Source: Taeniopygia guttata (taxonomy: Eukaryota > Chordata > Aves > Passeriformes > Estrildidae). From it: DNA of 64,000 nucleotides. Position numbers and translations under genes: made by a program. The notes beneath the pieces are model-generated. The model made no database searches. It saw nothing but the letters and a program-made list of their open reading frames with translations, and was not told the DNA's origin. The stretch is from NCBI RefSeq assembly GCF_048771995.1, contig NC_133026.1:121064501-121128500 (forward strand), read 5' to 3'. The number at the start of each line of letters is the position of its first letter. The stretch's first letter is position 1. Positions 37,407 to 49,955 of the stretch are shown one piece after another.

Positions 37407-40389
37407 GTTTTTAAAATCCCTTATAGTTACTGAATTTTCTGAGCTGCTCAGTTCAAATGAAACTTGTCTGAATAACATCAAACTTAAAAAAAAAAAAAGA
37501 AATTAAGCAGAAAAGATACTAGAGTAAGGCCAAAAAAAGTCAAACCAAAAGGAGGTTTTCTATGGCAGTTAAACAAAAGCAGGGCAAATGTATATTAATA
37601 TTAGAAAATGTGCCACACATTATCCTATAGAACTATTTCCCTAATGTAAATGGGTGTAATCCTTCCTAAAATGTCATTAGAAGAGAATTTGTCACCCCAA
37701 ACTTCAGTTACATTTGCAGTAGAATATTTGCACAAGCTGTTTGCTGAAATACATCTGATTCCTCAGTAAAGAGAGGAAAGGCAAGAAGCTCTAGCCTGTA
37801 TTTACCATGGCACACACTCAAGACAAGCCTTAAAATTACATTTTGGTGTCCAAACAGTGTGGTTTCCCCATCAAAAGGTTATTTGTTATAAAAGAGCTTT
37901 ATTTGGCAAAACATCGAGAACATTCACTTTTTAATTAGAGCAGCAAACTTCTGAGCCCAGAGTTATGGCATTTTATAATGCTTCTTTTCCTGATTATAAA
38001 AGAAACAACAAGTGCAGCAGAACCTATTTCATCCCCTGGGAATTTCCCATAGGTCAGGTACATTATGAAAAAATAAACCAGGAGTTGTAACATTGAGTAC
38101 ACTTTCTTGACATCTTATGGACTTTTTTAAAAGTTGGGGAGCTTAGCTCCTGATGTTTTTTCTTTGTTTACTCTCATAGTGCTTGAAATTTTAAAAATGT
38201 ACTTCTTTAATTTCCTTTTCCTATATATCCATATTCTTATTTTTAACTCTATTTTTATTTGAAGTGTATTTGTATTTAGTTTTATTAGTTAGGTGGAAGT
38301 AGAACAAATATAAGTTTAAGCGTCCCTTTTTCTCTGTCCTTGAAGGAATGCGACCCTTTGTTTTACTGGATATTTTAATAATTCTTGCTGCTCCAAAGTG
38401 GATAATCTGCTGGGTGATTGCAAATCTCTAGGTAAAACTAATTCAGATCTAGCTGGTTGGCTGTGAAAATTGTATCCAAACCTTTCCAAAATAATAAATT
38501 ACCAGATGACATTGTTGAATTTGTTTTTAAATCTACTAGATTCAACTAGATTTATTCTTTCTAAAAATAAAAAAATAAAAAAAAAATGTGACTACCTCCA
38601 GTTTTTTTAGACAAAACAAATTACATTCTGCTTGTCATTTCACATGATAAGACCCAGTAAGCTCATTAATTAAAACACCCACAGAGAAAATGCAGCAGTT
38701 ATGAATGAGTGCAAGGTCAAAACTGCCTGTCTTTACGGATCAGTATTTGTGTGAGAAGGTTGAGGGTTCATTACCTGCCCCAGAGTCCTCTGTATCTCAA
38801 GAGTTTGCACTTTTGGAGTTGGATTAGATGCCATGGTAGCTGTCCAGACTGTATTTATTTTTAGGTAATGGAAGTTCTGCTTGCAAAAGCCCTGTGTCTG
38901 AGAGTGTAACATTTTGAAGGCCATGTAGGTGAGGTTCAACTGTAATGTTTCAATGTTTGAGAGGCTCATCAATCTAAAAATTGCCATATATCACCAAAGG
39001 CTGGGCTTCTAGGGAAAATTTGTTTGCCTGGAAGAAGCATGGCTCAGAGCTAGAGGGCCTTCATATTGAGGCTAAAGAATCTTCTCTGGAATAAAATAGT
39101 TAAACTACCAAAAGCCTGTTTTGTTACGTAGTATGAATAAAACCACTGAATTTGCTCGAGATTAATTTTGGGTAACACAAAAGGAATTTAAAGACAAAAT
39201 CCTAGGGAAAAACTTGTCATATTGATGTTCTACAATAACTTAAGTAGAAATAATTTAAAAGAGGATTTTAAAATAATTAGATTGATAATTTCGTATGGAA
39301 TCATCCATCATGCCTAAGAAGTTTGGATTATGAAAGTGAGTTTTGGAAGACAGACAAAAACATTCATTTGAGCAGAGATAATAGAATTAATCAAAGCAAT
39401 TTGCAAAGGAATAAACCCAAAACACTAACAAAAGGGGAAAATAGCATTTTCCAGCTGATGAGAGTTTTAAGGTTTGCTTATCAAAAAAGATGTGTAATTG
39501 AGTTCCTCATCAACTTTTAAAAATGGAAGTATAATAATGAATATCACTGCTCAAGTCTGCACTGGTGTACCATCTTGAATAGTATGTCCACTGTGAACAG
39601 GTTCCAGCAGTACTAGAAAAACCAAAAAGAAAATATAATCAGTATTGTTGACCAGCTGAAGAGAAATTATGTAAACTAGGAATCTTCAACTCGGAAAGGA
39701 CAGTTAAGGAAGGCTGTAATAGAGCATCACTAAAATGAATGATGACTAAAACTTTTACAGGCAAAGAGGAAGCAACATGCAAACAAATTATTTTAAATAC
39801 AAAGCAAGTGCTTTCACAGAAAAAAACTAATTAAATCATGGTACTAAATAATACAAAAGTTGTGGAGCCCAAAATTATAAAAATCTTCAAAAAAGACCAG
39901 AGCACTGTCAAAAAGGACAGGCCCATCAGTAAGTAATAAGCATGACAGTCTATGCCCATTCTCTGTGACAGTTAAGTCAGAAGAGACAAGTGTTACAACA
40001 AAAAAACCCCACAGATCATCCCCCTGTGCAGCATGCTTCTCACTCCCTTTCTTCAAACCTGTTCTTATGAGGACTATGGTATTTTCAGAAATGCTCCAAA
40101 CAGCCATGACTTTCTGTGGAGTCTCTTCCTTCCCCACAACAGGACTTGCAGTCTCTACCTGAGGCATTTAGCCCTTCCCCCTCTGGAAAGCTGACACACT
40201 GGCCTATTATTTTTAACTTGGTTCCCACTCCTGGTCAACAGGTAGATTTGCCCATGACAGAAGTTTTATGTAATTTAATTTGCTTTGACAGCAAGAGAAT
40301 ATAGCATAGTTGAGGGATGAGAAGAATATCTTAGGAGAAGAGAACTTTACCTCCAAGTGGGCCTAATAGCATCCTTCCAACAAGATGAA
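37407..40389. other. AT-rich non-coding DNA, no gene recognised
   Basis: No repeat family was recognised. A 107-codon minus-strand frame at 39844-40167 has no recognisable domain. A-runs occur near 37485-37499 and 38565-38587. Confidence 0.55.
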
Positions 40390-40430
40390 CAGGAATATGG
40401 AGCAATGCCCTTATGCAGGAATATGGAGCA
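40390..40430 (+). repeat. Direct repeat, 15 bp x2 (26-bp period)
   Basis: The 15-mer 'caggaatatggagca' occurs at 40390-40404 and 40416-40430. It is a local duplication with no evident function. Confidence 0.85.
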
Positions 40431-43194
40431 GCTGTGAAGGACTGGAACATGAGAGATGATGGGCACAACCTGAAACAAGAAAGCCACATACAGGGCTGAA
40501 AGAAGAAAAAAATCATCACTTTGTGGACGCCATAGTATAAAACAGGCTGCCCAATTAGGTTTTACTGTTTCCATCTCTGGGGGTTTTCAGACCCAAATGA
40601 TTAAAGCCACGATATGACCTCACAGCTGAACCCAGTTTGAGCTAGGCATGACTAGAGATCTCTTGGGGTGATTTTCTAGGATCCTGTATTTGGCACTATA
40701 GTGAATTTGATCCACACGCATAATCCATCACAATAAATATAATCAGCAAGTAATTTAAACAGGATTTAAAACCAACACACAGTTTGAATAAGCAGAAAGA
40801 CTATACTGCTTGATGGACATATTTCAGAATGACTAGATGGCCCAGGGATGTTTCAGTTGCAAATGGTTTCCAAGAGGTAAAGGATGATAAAAATAAATAA
40901 CTGGGGAGCAAATGTCAAAACTCATAAAGCAAGAGATAGTGTGATGATGCTGCACTGCTTTTCCTCCAGTTCTCCTCCTGCTCTGGGAGATGTTTTCACT
41001 GTAGCTCAGTTATGGCTGTTTAATCCTGAGAGTAATGGATGAGGAAATTCTGAAACACTGGAGATTTCAAAGAAAGAATGCATGCATCTGAAGATATAGG
41101 GGAAAAAAAAAAAGGTAGAGTTTGTCTATTCTTGTATACATAGTTTTAATTTAGTTTAAATAATAATTTATAGATATAAATTCAGTAAAAATAATTAATT
41201 CAGCTTCCCTTTACTGCTGAAGGTCATTAGAGAATAGTCTAGTGGAGTGTCTTTCAAGAAGGAATTCTTAAGAAATACTTATTTCCTAGAAAACATCATG
41301 GTGAGATTGAGTAAATAAGTAAGTTGGTATGGGTATGATACAAGGTCTTTTCCCACCACCTGTCAGTTGTCCATGAGTTTCTCAGTCTTACTTACATGAT
41401 ATGAAAATTTCTCATTTTTCGGGAATGTAAAGGGATTGTATGTCAATTCTTCGGGATACAGTAGAAACTGTCACTTGAAACAGCTTGCATATTCTATGAC
41501 GGTCATGTTGGGAAGCTGACAGCTAAGCATTCTGTGTGGCAGACACCTCCTATGTGAATGTAGGAGAACAGATTTGACACAGCATATTCCTTGCAAGCAA
41601 GTCTATGTCAGGGTTTTCTGTTTTGGAGAGGATACATCATGGTCTATGTACTCATGACTGAGGATAGGGGTGTTCATGCTCTTCCCATTTGTTCTTAAAG
41701 AATATTATTTGCTCCACAAGCAGCTTAACCTATAATACCAATAATATTTCATATGGCCCATGAACAAAGTATGTGCAAGCACTCCAGTATGTGTTATTAG
41801 AGGAGATGGATACTTTTAAAGCTCTCATCCCCATTCCCTTTGTCTCTGACTATTTCCTATCCTATGTCTCAGTGTGTCATTATCAGTTATGCCCACATAA
41901 TTCTTCATGAGGCTGTTTTGTGAAGTGGATCAAGAAAAATATTTAGATTAAAAATCATGCTCCAAAACCCAGGGTTATTTACATCTGATAGGAGGAAGAT
42001 GGAAATTTTATTGTAAATTTTGAATAACTGGTAGATTGGATACCAATATTCCTTTCCAGTGCTGCTTTGTTCCTTATTTTGTATCTATACTTCCTACTAG
42101 AAATGGCTAGGTATGAGCTTACATTGATATATGATTACAGTTTGTTAGACCTTAATTTTCCACAGACATTGCTAAAAAGTGGGAATTTCAATCTTTTAAA
42201 TGCCTGTGGCTGACAATATCATGACCTCTAAAATATTTCAAAGTAAACATCTATATTTTCTAAGCTGAATAATACAAACAGAAATAGACCATATAATAAA
42301 CTGAATAATTTTTACAATAAATATTAAATAGGGAAATATAATCTGAATGTAGAGATTTTTGATACTGACATGACAAAATATAACTCATTACACAGAAGAA
42401 AAAAAAATCTTTTTATTGTATATTGTATTTTACAGTCTTTGGATGTATAAAAAAATTACAGCATATTGACATTCGATTTTGTAGTAACTAGCTGGAAACA
42501 TGCAATTAAAACCAAATAGTAGTATGGTCAGCTCTGCTATGGTATTTCTCTTTGATAACAGTATGTATTCAGACAGTGAATAAACTCAGGGGGAGTCTTG
42601 GACAGTGCAGCTGAAAAATCTTATTTACTTCTATGGTTCAAATACACACACTAAGTAAAGCAGACAGCATAGTGAGGTCTCAGAACAAGTTTGAGAGTTA
42701 ATTTGATAAAACCTGAGTATTTAACTGGGAAAACCAAGTCAAATTTATACCTCAAACATTTCAGATTGTCAAGAATTATATTAATTTTCATGAAAGTTTG
42801 GACATTCTTTAAGCATAAAGAAGTTTCCCTAACTCTTTACTAATATGATGATGTTTATTTATATATCAATTATATATCAGCTATGAATTTTCAGGTGGCA
42901 TCATTGCTAATGAAGTGGTGTAATGTTTACTAGAATATGTTTGTGTGTCAAATTTTTCAGCTGTGTGGCTATAGTAGAGATAATTAATAATAGTGGAGCA
43001 TTCTCGGTGTTTTTCACCAAAACAGGTAAATAAATCTGTCCCAATGCATCCTGAAGTGGAATATGGAATATATGGTGATATACTTAAAATCGTGGGGGGA
43101 AAAAAAAGAGAAAAAGTGAGGTGTCATTGGCCATGAAAACATTGAGTTCCTAGTGCTTCAGAAAACTGAACTGCAATAAAAGGCTTTCATTTCA
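40431..43194. other. AT-rich non-coding DNA, nothing recognised
   Basis: No gene or repeat family was seen. An A-run lies near 41101-41113, and the stretch 42240-42480 is very AT-rich. Confidence 0.6.
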
Positions 43195-44430
43195 GGATAA
43201 GCATATACATAATACTACTGCCAAGCGCTATGTGAATGGTGAAACAGGCAAATTGCAAGCCCAGGAAATCTGCCCAAGTAATCCATTTTATATAATCAAA
43301 TATGACTGTACCTACAACCTGTGATGTCCAGGAGGGGAAAACCTGCAATACATTCCATGTGGAATCAATGGCTACAACACTGTGAGCTTATTAAACCATC
43401 TTGCCACAATGTCAGTGATTTGAAAATGCACACAAAACATGGAGATATCACCTATGCTGAAGAAAAACTATGTTCACAGGTCTCTCCAGAAAAAAAATAC
43501 TGGTTATTTTGATGCCAAGCAAGGTACATTCTAAGTTAGCAACTCAAAAATTGTTATAATTTCACTTTATGTTCTGTGTTGCTCTATACACAATCTGTTT
43601 ACCACAAGACTCTATTCAGTAATTTACTAGAAAGTGCCAAGCTCCATCATTTTTGTCAGTTTACAGTCTGATTACTAGATTAGTGGAAAATGCAAATTGA
43701 GAACATTTTAGAAATATCACCAAAAACATATTTTGATTCCTATTTCTTCAAAAGGCTTGTGTAAGGCTTCATTTCTTTCCCTTAGATCACCAGGAAGAGG
43801 ACTCTGGGCCAAATAGGAACTTGCAGTAAAGATGGTAGCGAGACATTGCAAAGATCACCAACTCTGCAAAGTCAGCATAACCTTCCACCTATTGATTCTG
43901 CAAATCAAGACATTCAGAAGCTACTGCAAGTAAATCCAAATCCTATAAATATCAGGAACATAAAGGTTCCAATAAATAATTCCTGTCAAAGTGAAGTCTA
44001 TAAACAGCTTGTTAAAACATGTCAAACTGTCAAACATCCTTTATATTTTCAGTCCCCTTTCCAGTACAGGAGACAAAACAAGGACTTGCTGATATTACCC
44101 TATAGAACGCTGCTGGACATGCTGATGCCTTTCCAAAGGTCCTTAAGAACTTTGAAGCAGAAAGATCTGTCAAATTTCTTTACAATACTCATCTCTCTGG
44201 CAAGCTGCTCAAAGAGTATACAGCTGAAAAAGTTATGATCTTGGAAGCAACCAAGAAGTTAATTCTACCCTCTAGAAGTCCTTGTTTGACAGTACAGTGC
44301 CTGTCATATCTTGTTAGAGATCTTCCTTCTCCAGCAACCAGCCACGGAAACAGTTGCCCTAATAAAGTAATCAGAGATCATTTAGTAACAGAGCTCTGGA
44401 AAAGTTCTAACATAGTCCACTTTCACTGAA
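43195..44430 (+). other. Open-frame-rich segment with splice-like edges; possible decayed gene
   Basis: Two blocks look more coding-like than their surroundings. The first (43195-43523) follows 'ggctttcatttcag' and ends at AAG|GTACAT. In the frame starting at 43195 it has about 112 codons broken by only two TGA stops. The second begins at 43786 after 'catttctttcccttag' and stays open for 150 codons to a TGA at 44236-44238. An ATG overlapping that stop opens another frame to 44429. The open frames in the two blocks do not join in phase across the proposed intron. No protein family is recognised in any frame. Frames of this length can arise by chance in 64 kb, so this may be non-coding. A decayed gene or a long non-coding RNA are the alternatives. 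Confidence 0.2.
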
Positions 44431-44776
44431 TACAGCTACTGAAACATATTCAAGCACACTTCCACAAGTTACATTTCATTATCAAGTTTGCAGGGAGGGA
44501 TGTCTGAGCGTTAACTTATTTCTATGTTATCATGCATCCTTAACTTCCATACAACTCTAACAGTTACGGTGCCCAACAGTAGAAAATCTTAATCTTGTAT
44601 GCTTAATAAAAATTTCTGAATGAAGGACTTGCTCAAGAGTCACTACGTCTCACGTACCAATAATCTACCTACAGTCTCCTCCAAGTTTATGTCTGCAAAT
44701 GACGTTGCACTTATTATTGAGCCTGGTGTCTAAAAACCATTACTTCAGCTTTCTCCCAGAACAGGCAGAATTCCTG

Positions 44777-44848
44777 AATCAGAGAATAATGCAGGTTGGA
44801 AGGAACTTCAGGAGGCCATCTAGGCCATCCTTCTGCTATAAACAGAAT
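44777..44848 (-). mobile_element. CR1 LINE tail fragment
   Basis: The text 'aatcagagaataatgcaggt' at 44777-44796 followed by 'tggaaggaacttcaggagg' is the reverse complement of a CR1 3' end, subfamily with the 'cctcaggaggtcatctag' type of tail. Only some 70 bp remain, so it is a strongly 5'-truncated copy in minus orientation. Confidence 0.8.
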
Positions 44849-47071
44849 AAGCATGGAAAAAGGACCAGATTAGTGTTGCCTGCTGAAATGTGCTGGAATC
44901 AGACTGAAAGCCATTCACAGCTGCCAAACATATTTTGAGAACAAGCCAAATACAAGAGTCCAGACCTACCCATTAGAAGGTAATGGGAACTACCTGGGGT
45001 AGCATTGTATATGCCCTGAAGATTTTAAAAGAAGGATTTGTCCTATCTACAGCAAAGAACTGCTCATCTGTTTGATATAAGAGCCCTCATACGTAGTTGA
45101 TCCCCCTTGAAATAAATAGCTCTTTGAGAGTAATAAGCAGTGCATTAAACTCAAATCCAATTCCTTGGCTTTCAATACTATTGAGCATTCTGCCATCCAA
45201 ATATTAAACATGAAGCAGCTGCACTATAAGAGTGCCAGAAATTTATGGCCAATAAAGATCCACCACTCAAGGCTAACATAAACAAAGGACAAGCCATCTG
45301 CCTAAAATCCAGAAAGCTGTTTAGAATATGTGTCTCAAATCTTTGGGCAGAACATAAAGATCTCGCATCTTGACAGCATCTCATATAGGTATCCAGTAGT
45401 ATCCTAAATAAGAAATTAATATTTAATCCCAGATAGTAATGCCAGAATTTACGTTACTTTGCCAATAAAAGTCTATCTAAACTAATTTGCAGCCAAAGAA
45501 GTCATAAAATGTGTACACATCTTCTGCATAAGCAAGGCTAATATTTTTTACACAATTTCAGAAGACTTAATAAATCTCATTATTCAACAATTCTGGTTTG
45601 TGTAGTGATCTATGTAATATCAAAGAAATTCAATAGGTTGATCCAGAATCTACAATAGGTTTTCTATAATTAAATAGTGTGTTGTTGTTTTTTGGAATAT
45701 GTAATTGTAAGAAAGAAAGAGACTTTAAATAAGTTCTAGAGATAAATGTTATTTTATAACTTATTGGGTATTTCCATAGATAAGTTTTTTTAGTAATTTC
45801 TGCATTTAATTTCAGTGGGCAATGGATCCACCATTTTCATAAAGGTTCTCTCTTACTGTAAAATGAACCAAAACCAGATGATGGAAAATTTCTACTATTT
45901 CTATCAGAGACAGTGAAAGTGTGGGATAAGACAATAATATGTAAAACCTTTATTCAACCTGTGGAAGTCAAAGACCCTGTTGAAAACAGAAGGACTATCA
46001 TTCTTGTTTGTTACTAGCAACTTAGGAATCATATTGCCTTTTCCATGAAAGAAAATTACACTATTTCTACAGAAATATGAGAAAATTAATGATTTCCATC
46101 AATTTGCAATTATTCAAGTTTTACAAATACATCTGAAGAATGTACCATTGTTAAAAAGAATATATGCATTGTAAAATGATAAAGCAAATCTTGTCCTAGA
46201 GTTATGCATGAAAATGTTGAACAGTTTTGTTTAATGTGACTTTTTTTCTCAAAGATTCCTATGCTTTGAAAATGTAAATTATCCACAGTATTCAGACCAT
46301 TTTATAGTCTGATAGATAGGAAATGCCTCTTAATTTACAGATTGCTACTAAACAGATTTGTGAACACTCACCTATACCATGCAGCAATCTTATTTAATAG
46401 AAATAAGATATGTTACACCAGAACGTACCTTGAAATGTCCCTTAGGGATTTTTATCAGAAAATTTACTTTACTTCATAAAAATTAGTTTTACTACATCTC
46501 CTATAGACCACAGGGTGTAGTTACCAAGTACAATAAAAAAATGTGTATTTCTGATGCTGATGCAACCAATCTAAAGTGGGCTAAATTTTCCTGAATAATT
46601 TCCTAATGTGATATTATTTATAGTCACTCAGAACACCACAGGGGCAATATCGTAAATAAGGTTTAACATGGCAAGAAGAAAAAGGCCAGATGGCCATCTA
46701 GCGCCCACTGTGAGAAAGGCAGGTGATCAAAACGCCCCATTTGATAGTGACTTTGCATATCTTCTCCGAGAGTGACAATGTTTTCAGCTAGGTTTCACAC
46801 TATTTTGGCAAAGCTGGAACCTAAAATTCTGTCTAAAACACTGACAACCATAATAGACAAGCTTATTTCACTGCTTAGATTACAACCTTGTATTTAGACT
46901 TTTAAAGCACACTCAGCAGGGTGGAGCAGGAATACTGGGGCATGCAGATAGAATTTTAAGACTCTCTCAGGTGCTGCATGAATACACTGAATTTTGGTAG
47001 CTGCCAAGTGCCTAACTCCATTTGGTTATGTAAATAATACCAGCTGATATGCTGATATGCCCAAGTACTAT
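44849..47071. other. AT-rich non-coding DNA, nothing recognised
   Basis: No gene or repeat family was seen. The one notable site is the CTCF-like word at 46690-46710. Confidence 0.6.
46690..46710 (-). promoter_or_regulatory. CTCF-like motif
   Basis: On the minus strand the text reads CAGTGGGCGCTAGATGGCCA. The nine-base part CTAGATGGC fits the CTCF core fully, and the upstream CCA is replaced by GCG. It is a CpG-containing word in CpG-poor DNA, which suggests it may be kept by selection. Motif-level call only. Confidence 0.3.
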
Positions 47072-47340
47072 TCATAGAATTGTTGGGGTTGGATAGAACT
47101 TTTAAGACCACGTAATTCCGAGCCCACTGCCATGGGCAGGGACACCTTCTGCTAGACCAGGTTCTCCAGGCAACCTGTTCCAGTGCCTCACCACCCCCAG
47201 CACATTAAAGAATTTCTTCCAAATAGCTAAACTAAACCTACCCTCCCTCATTTTAAAGCCATTGCCTTTTGTCCTATCACTTCATGGCCCTTTAAAAAGT
47301 CCTTCTCCAGCTTTTTTGTATGCTCCCTTTAGCGATTGGA
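47072..47340 (-). mobile_element. CR1 LINE 3' fragment
   Basis: The reverse complement of a CR1 3' end is clear: 'tcatagaattgttggggttg' at 47072-47091, then 'ctgccatgggcagggacacc' at about 47128-47147, then 'aacctgttccagtgcctcac' and 'ttttgtcctatcacttcatg'. About 60 bp normally found between the 'gctagaccaggt' and 'tctccaggcaacctg' words are missing, an internal deletion. Divergence is moderate. The copy ends near 47340 with no ORF2 part. Confidence 0.92.
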
Positions 47341-47904
47341 AAAAACAAATGAAGATTTCTTGCCTTCTCACACGCACAGACTCTCTGCAGCCTGTGACTA
47401 TTCTAGGCTGCTCTGCAGAAGGTTATGCTGAGCAGCCTTACAGATCTCTTCCGTGAAAACACAACAGGCACACCCTGGAATGTGGGATCCAAGAATGCGC
47501 TGCAAGACTCAGGTCTGGTCTTGCTCTGAGGACAGCTTCATAGCCATAGCAAAAAAGATAAAGACAGATGTAATAGGATTCTTCGGCTGCAATATGACCT
47601 GGTGCTGAACCAGAGCAAGTATTTACAGAAGATTCATAAGTTAAACCATTCTTATGGCTGTCATTACATGTCAGGGTGGAGTTACGATAAACAATTGTTA
47701 CAATTGTATGTTAATGTTTGCCTGTACATTCTGTGCAAAAAAATCACATTCTACCACAAACAAAAGTCATTTTGTTTCCCTTGAAGGCAAAAGGAATCTT
47801 ACTATTTACTTTGGCAACATTACATTTCATATGAAATTAACTCATTTCTGCTCACACATATTTATCACACTAGTTTTCCTTCACAGAAAGGCAGAAATTA
47901 TCAT
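47341..47904. other. Spacer, nothing recognised
   Basis: Non-repetitive DNA between two CR1 fragments. Open frames here are below 90 codons and not recognisable. Confidence 0.6.
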
Positions 47905-47965
47905 AAACTCACAGAACACATGAGGTTGCACGAGACTTCTGGAGGCCATCTCTTCCACCTCCCAT
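47905..47965 (-). mobile_element. CR1 LINE tail fragment (diverged)
   Basis: 'aaactcacagaacacatgag' followed by 'cgagacttctggaggccatc' and 'ttccacctccc' matches the layout of a minus-strand CR1 3' end with several substitutions. About 60 bp remain. It is older than its neighbour at 47072. Confidence 0.68.
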
Positions 47966-48322
47966 GACCTACTGAAAAGAAGGGAGAAGCTATTTTGACA
48001 CCCGGGTGCTGACAACACCATTCAGAAACTCAAGCTGAATCTCTCTTGCAAAATAACAGTACTTTTAATACACTTTCTACTTCAGGGTGCTCTGCCTGTC
48101 ACTGTGTGGTTCTACATAGAAATCAGTGGTAGTGACTGAAGTCCCTCAGGAAAACTGACAACCCTTCCTGGGAATAGAAGTCTTTCATGAAAGCTATTTC
48201 TAATGCATCTGAAGATGCAAGACACATAGCTAAACATTTCATCAGTACATGTTCATTAGGAATGGCCTTTTTGGCATAGTGAATTTTAATTAGTATTACC
48301 TTTGTCTTTGCAGGGAATACTG

Positions 48323-48359
48323 CCAGTGGCAGCTGCGTTCACTACCTTGCTGCCACTGG
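48323..48359. repeat. Perfect 11-bp inverted repeat (hairpin)
   Basis: CCAGTGGCAGC at 48323-48333 is the exact reverse complement of GCTGCCACTGG at 48349-48359, with a 15-nt loop between. The arms do not extend further on either side. It lies just after a good pyrimidine-AG word ('ttacctttgtctttgcag', ending 48313) and just before GTAAAC (48360). Confidence 0.85.
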
Positions 48360-49845
48360 GTAAACACTGTGATGTCTGCCACCAACATGGATTTCTTCTG
48401 CACTCACATGTGGCTTCTTGTCCCACCTCTGCCTCATTTCTTAATTATGGCTACGGAAAATTATGCCGTCAAGCTTTATTTGAAGGTACTTCCAGCATAA
48501 AAATGGAAGAAATTAAGTGACATTATAGCTAATGAGGGACCACCTGAGCCCTATAGCAGTTTCTACAGGCATATGGTATCTGATCGGCTATTCAAGAATG
48601 TAGAAGAAATATCTGAAGTGATTTAATTCATTAAATAATTCCCTAGGTTCTCACTAAGTACTACAGATACACAGGTCACAATGTTTTCCTCTTTTTTCCA
48701 GTGTACAATTAATGAGATAGCATACTGGGGAGCAGTTGGATTAAATGTAAGAAGAGATGCCCCATATGCAAATGTCCTGATGGCAGCCCAGGCAGGCATT
48801 CCACAGGAAAATCATCAGTGTAACCTGGCACTACAGCATTTTCCAATCTAGGTAACTGCACTTATCCCAGATAAGAAACTATTCTACGAAGACAAAGGGA
48901 AAATCTTTCCAAAACTATCTCAAGGGCTGGAAACACATTATTCAACATATTTAATGAAAGATATGCCTAAATCCCTAAAACATTTAAAAGAATTCCATCA
49001 TCCTCTGCTCCAAATCATATGACCCCTGTCACATTTCAAAGGACCAGGCTCAGTCTTAAGAAAGCTGCAATGAACAGCTCACTATAAAGAAAATAGTAGG
49101 ACTTGATTATGATAGAAACACTACAAGGCCTTATGACTATGTACATATGATATATGATATCCAACATATCCTTTAGCTCTTCGCACTTCATTGTCTAGTA
49201 AGGGGTGGTGTAGAAAACATAGATAGCACTGTAGCTCATTTCTGCCTAATCTCAGGTTTCCTTCCTGACCAAGGAAAATAAATAGGACCCTTAACTCCTG
49301 TCTAACCCACATCTCTTTGTATAGACATAGTCCAAGTACAGTCATAGTCTAAACTTGCTCCTGCTAAATACTCCATTGGTTGTACCTTTTTTTTTTCCCC
49401 CAGAAAAAGAAGGAAATGAGAGACAAAACCAGTCACCTTCCCCATAAAACTAGAGGACAATTTTCATGGCCAAACTGCTCAGGGCAGAAAGCAGATGACA
49501 TGCTCTTTGCTGGCTGCAGCTACATCCCTGACTAACGGAGAACAAAAGGGGAATTTATTTTGTGCAGTCTACTATGGTCCATGTGCACATAAAACCACAG
49601 AAGTACACCTACATAGAGATTCATCAGAAACAGGGGCCATTTCAGTTGTTTTTCAGATGTCTCTCTGCACCTACATTCAAGGAAAGAAAAACCATTCAAT
49701 CATCAAAGGGTGAATCCTGGCATGGTCTTACCTCACCTTCATATCTGACTCCCTTATTGGTAGTGTATCCAAAAAGTTCATTTTCTTTGTATATTTGTTT
49801 GTATCCTATACAGCTCTGAAATAGGGAAGTATTTGCATATTTTCA
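48360..49845. other. Non-coding DNA, nothing recognised
   Basis: No gene or repeat family was seen. A T-run lies near 49387-49397. Open frames are below 90 codons. Confidence 0.6.
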
Positions 49846-49955
49846 AAGAACAGTTTGGGTTGGAAAGGACCTCAAAGATAATGGACAGCATCTAGATTAG
49901 GCTGCTCAAAGTGCCATCCATACTGTCCCGGAACACTTTAAGGCATTTTCCTTTT
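49846..49955 (-). mobile_element. CR1 LINE tail fragment with internal deletions
   Basis: 'gtttgggttggaaaggacct' at 49853-49872, then 'ggctgctcaaagtgccatcc' at 49900-49919, are reverse-complement CR1 3' words in the right order but closer together than in full copies. This implies internal loss. The end near 49950 ('ggaacactttaaggc') resembles the decayed 'gaacacttccaggg' word. Confidence 0.82.

Noticed and set aside
39844..40167. 107-codon minus-strand frame with protein-like texture
   Set aside because: No family was recognised, no clear splice sites were found, and the segment could be an unidentified old repeat. It is too weak to call.
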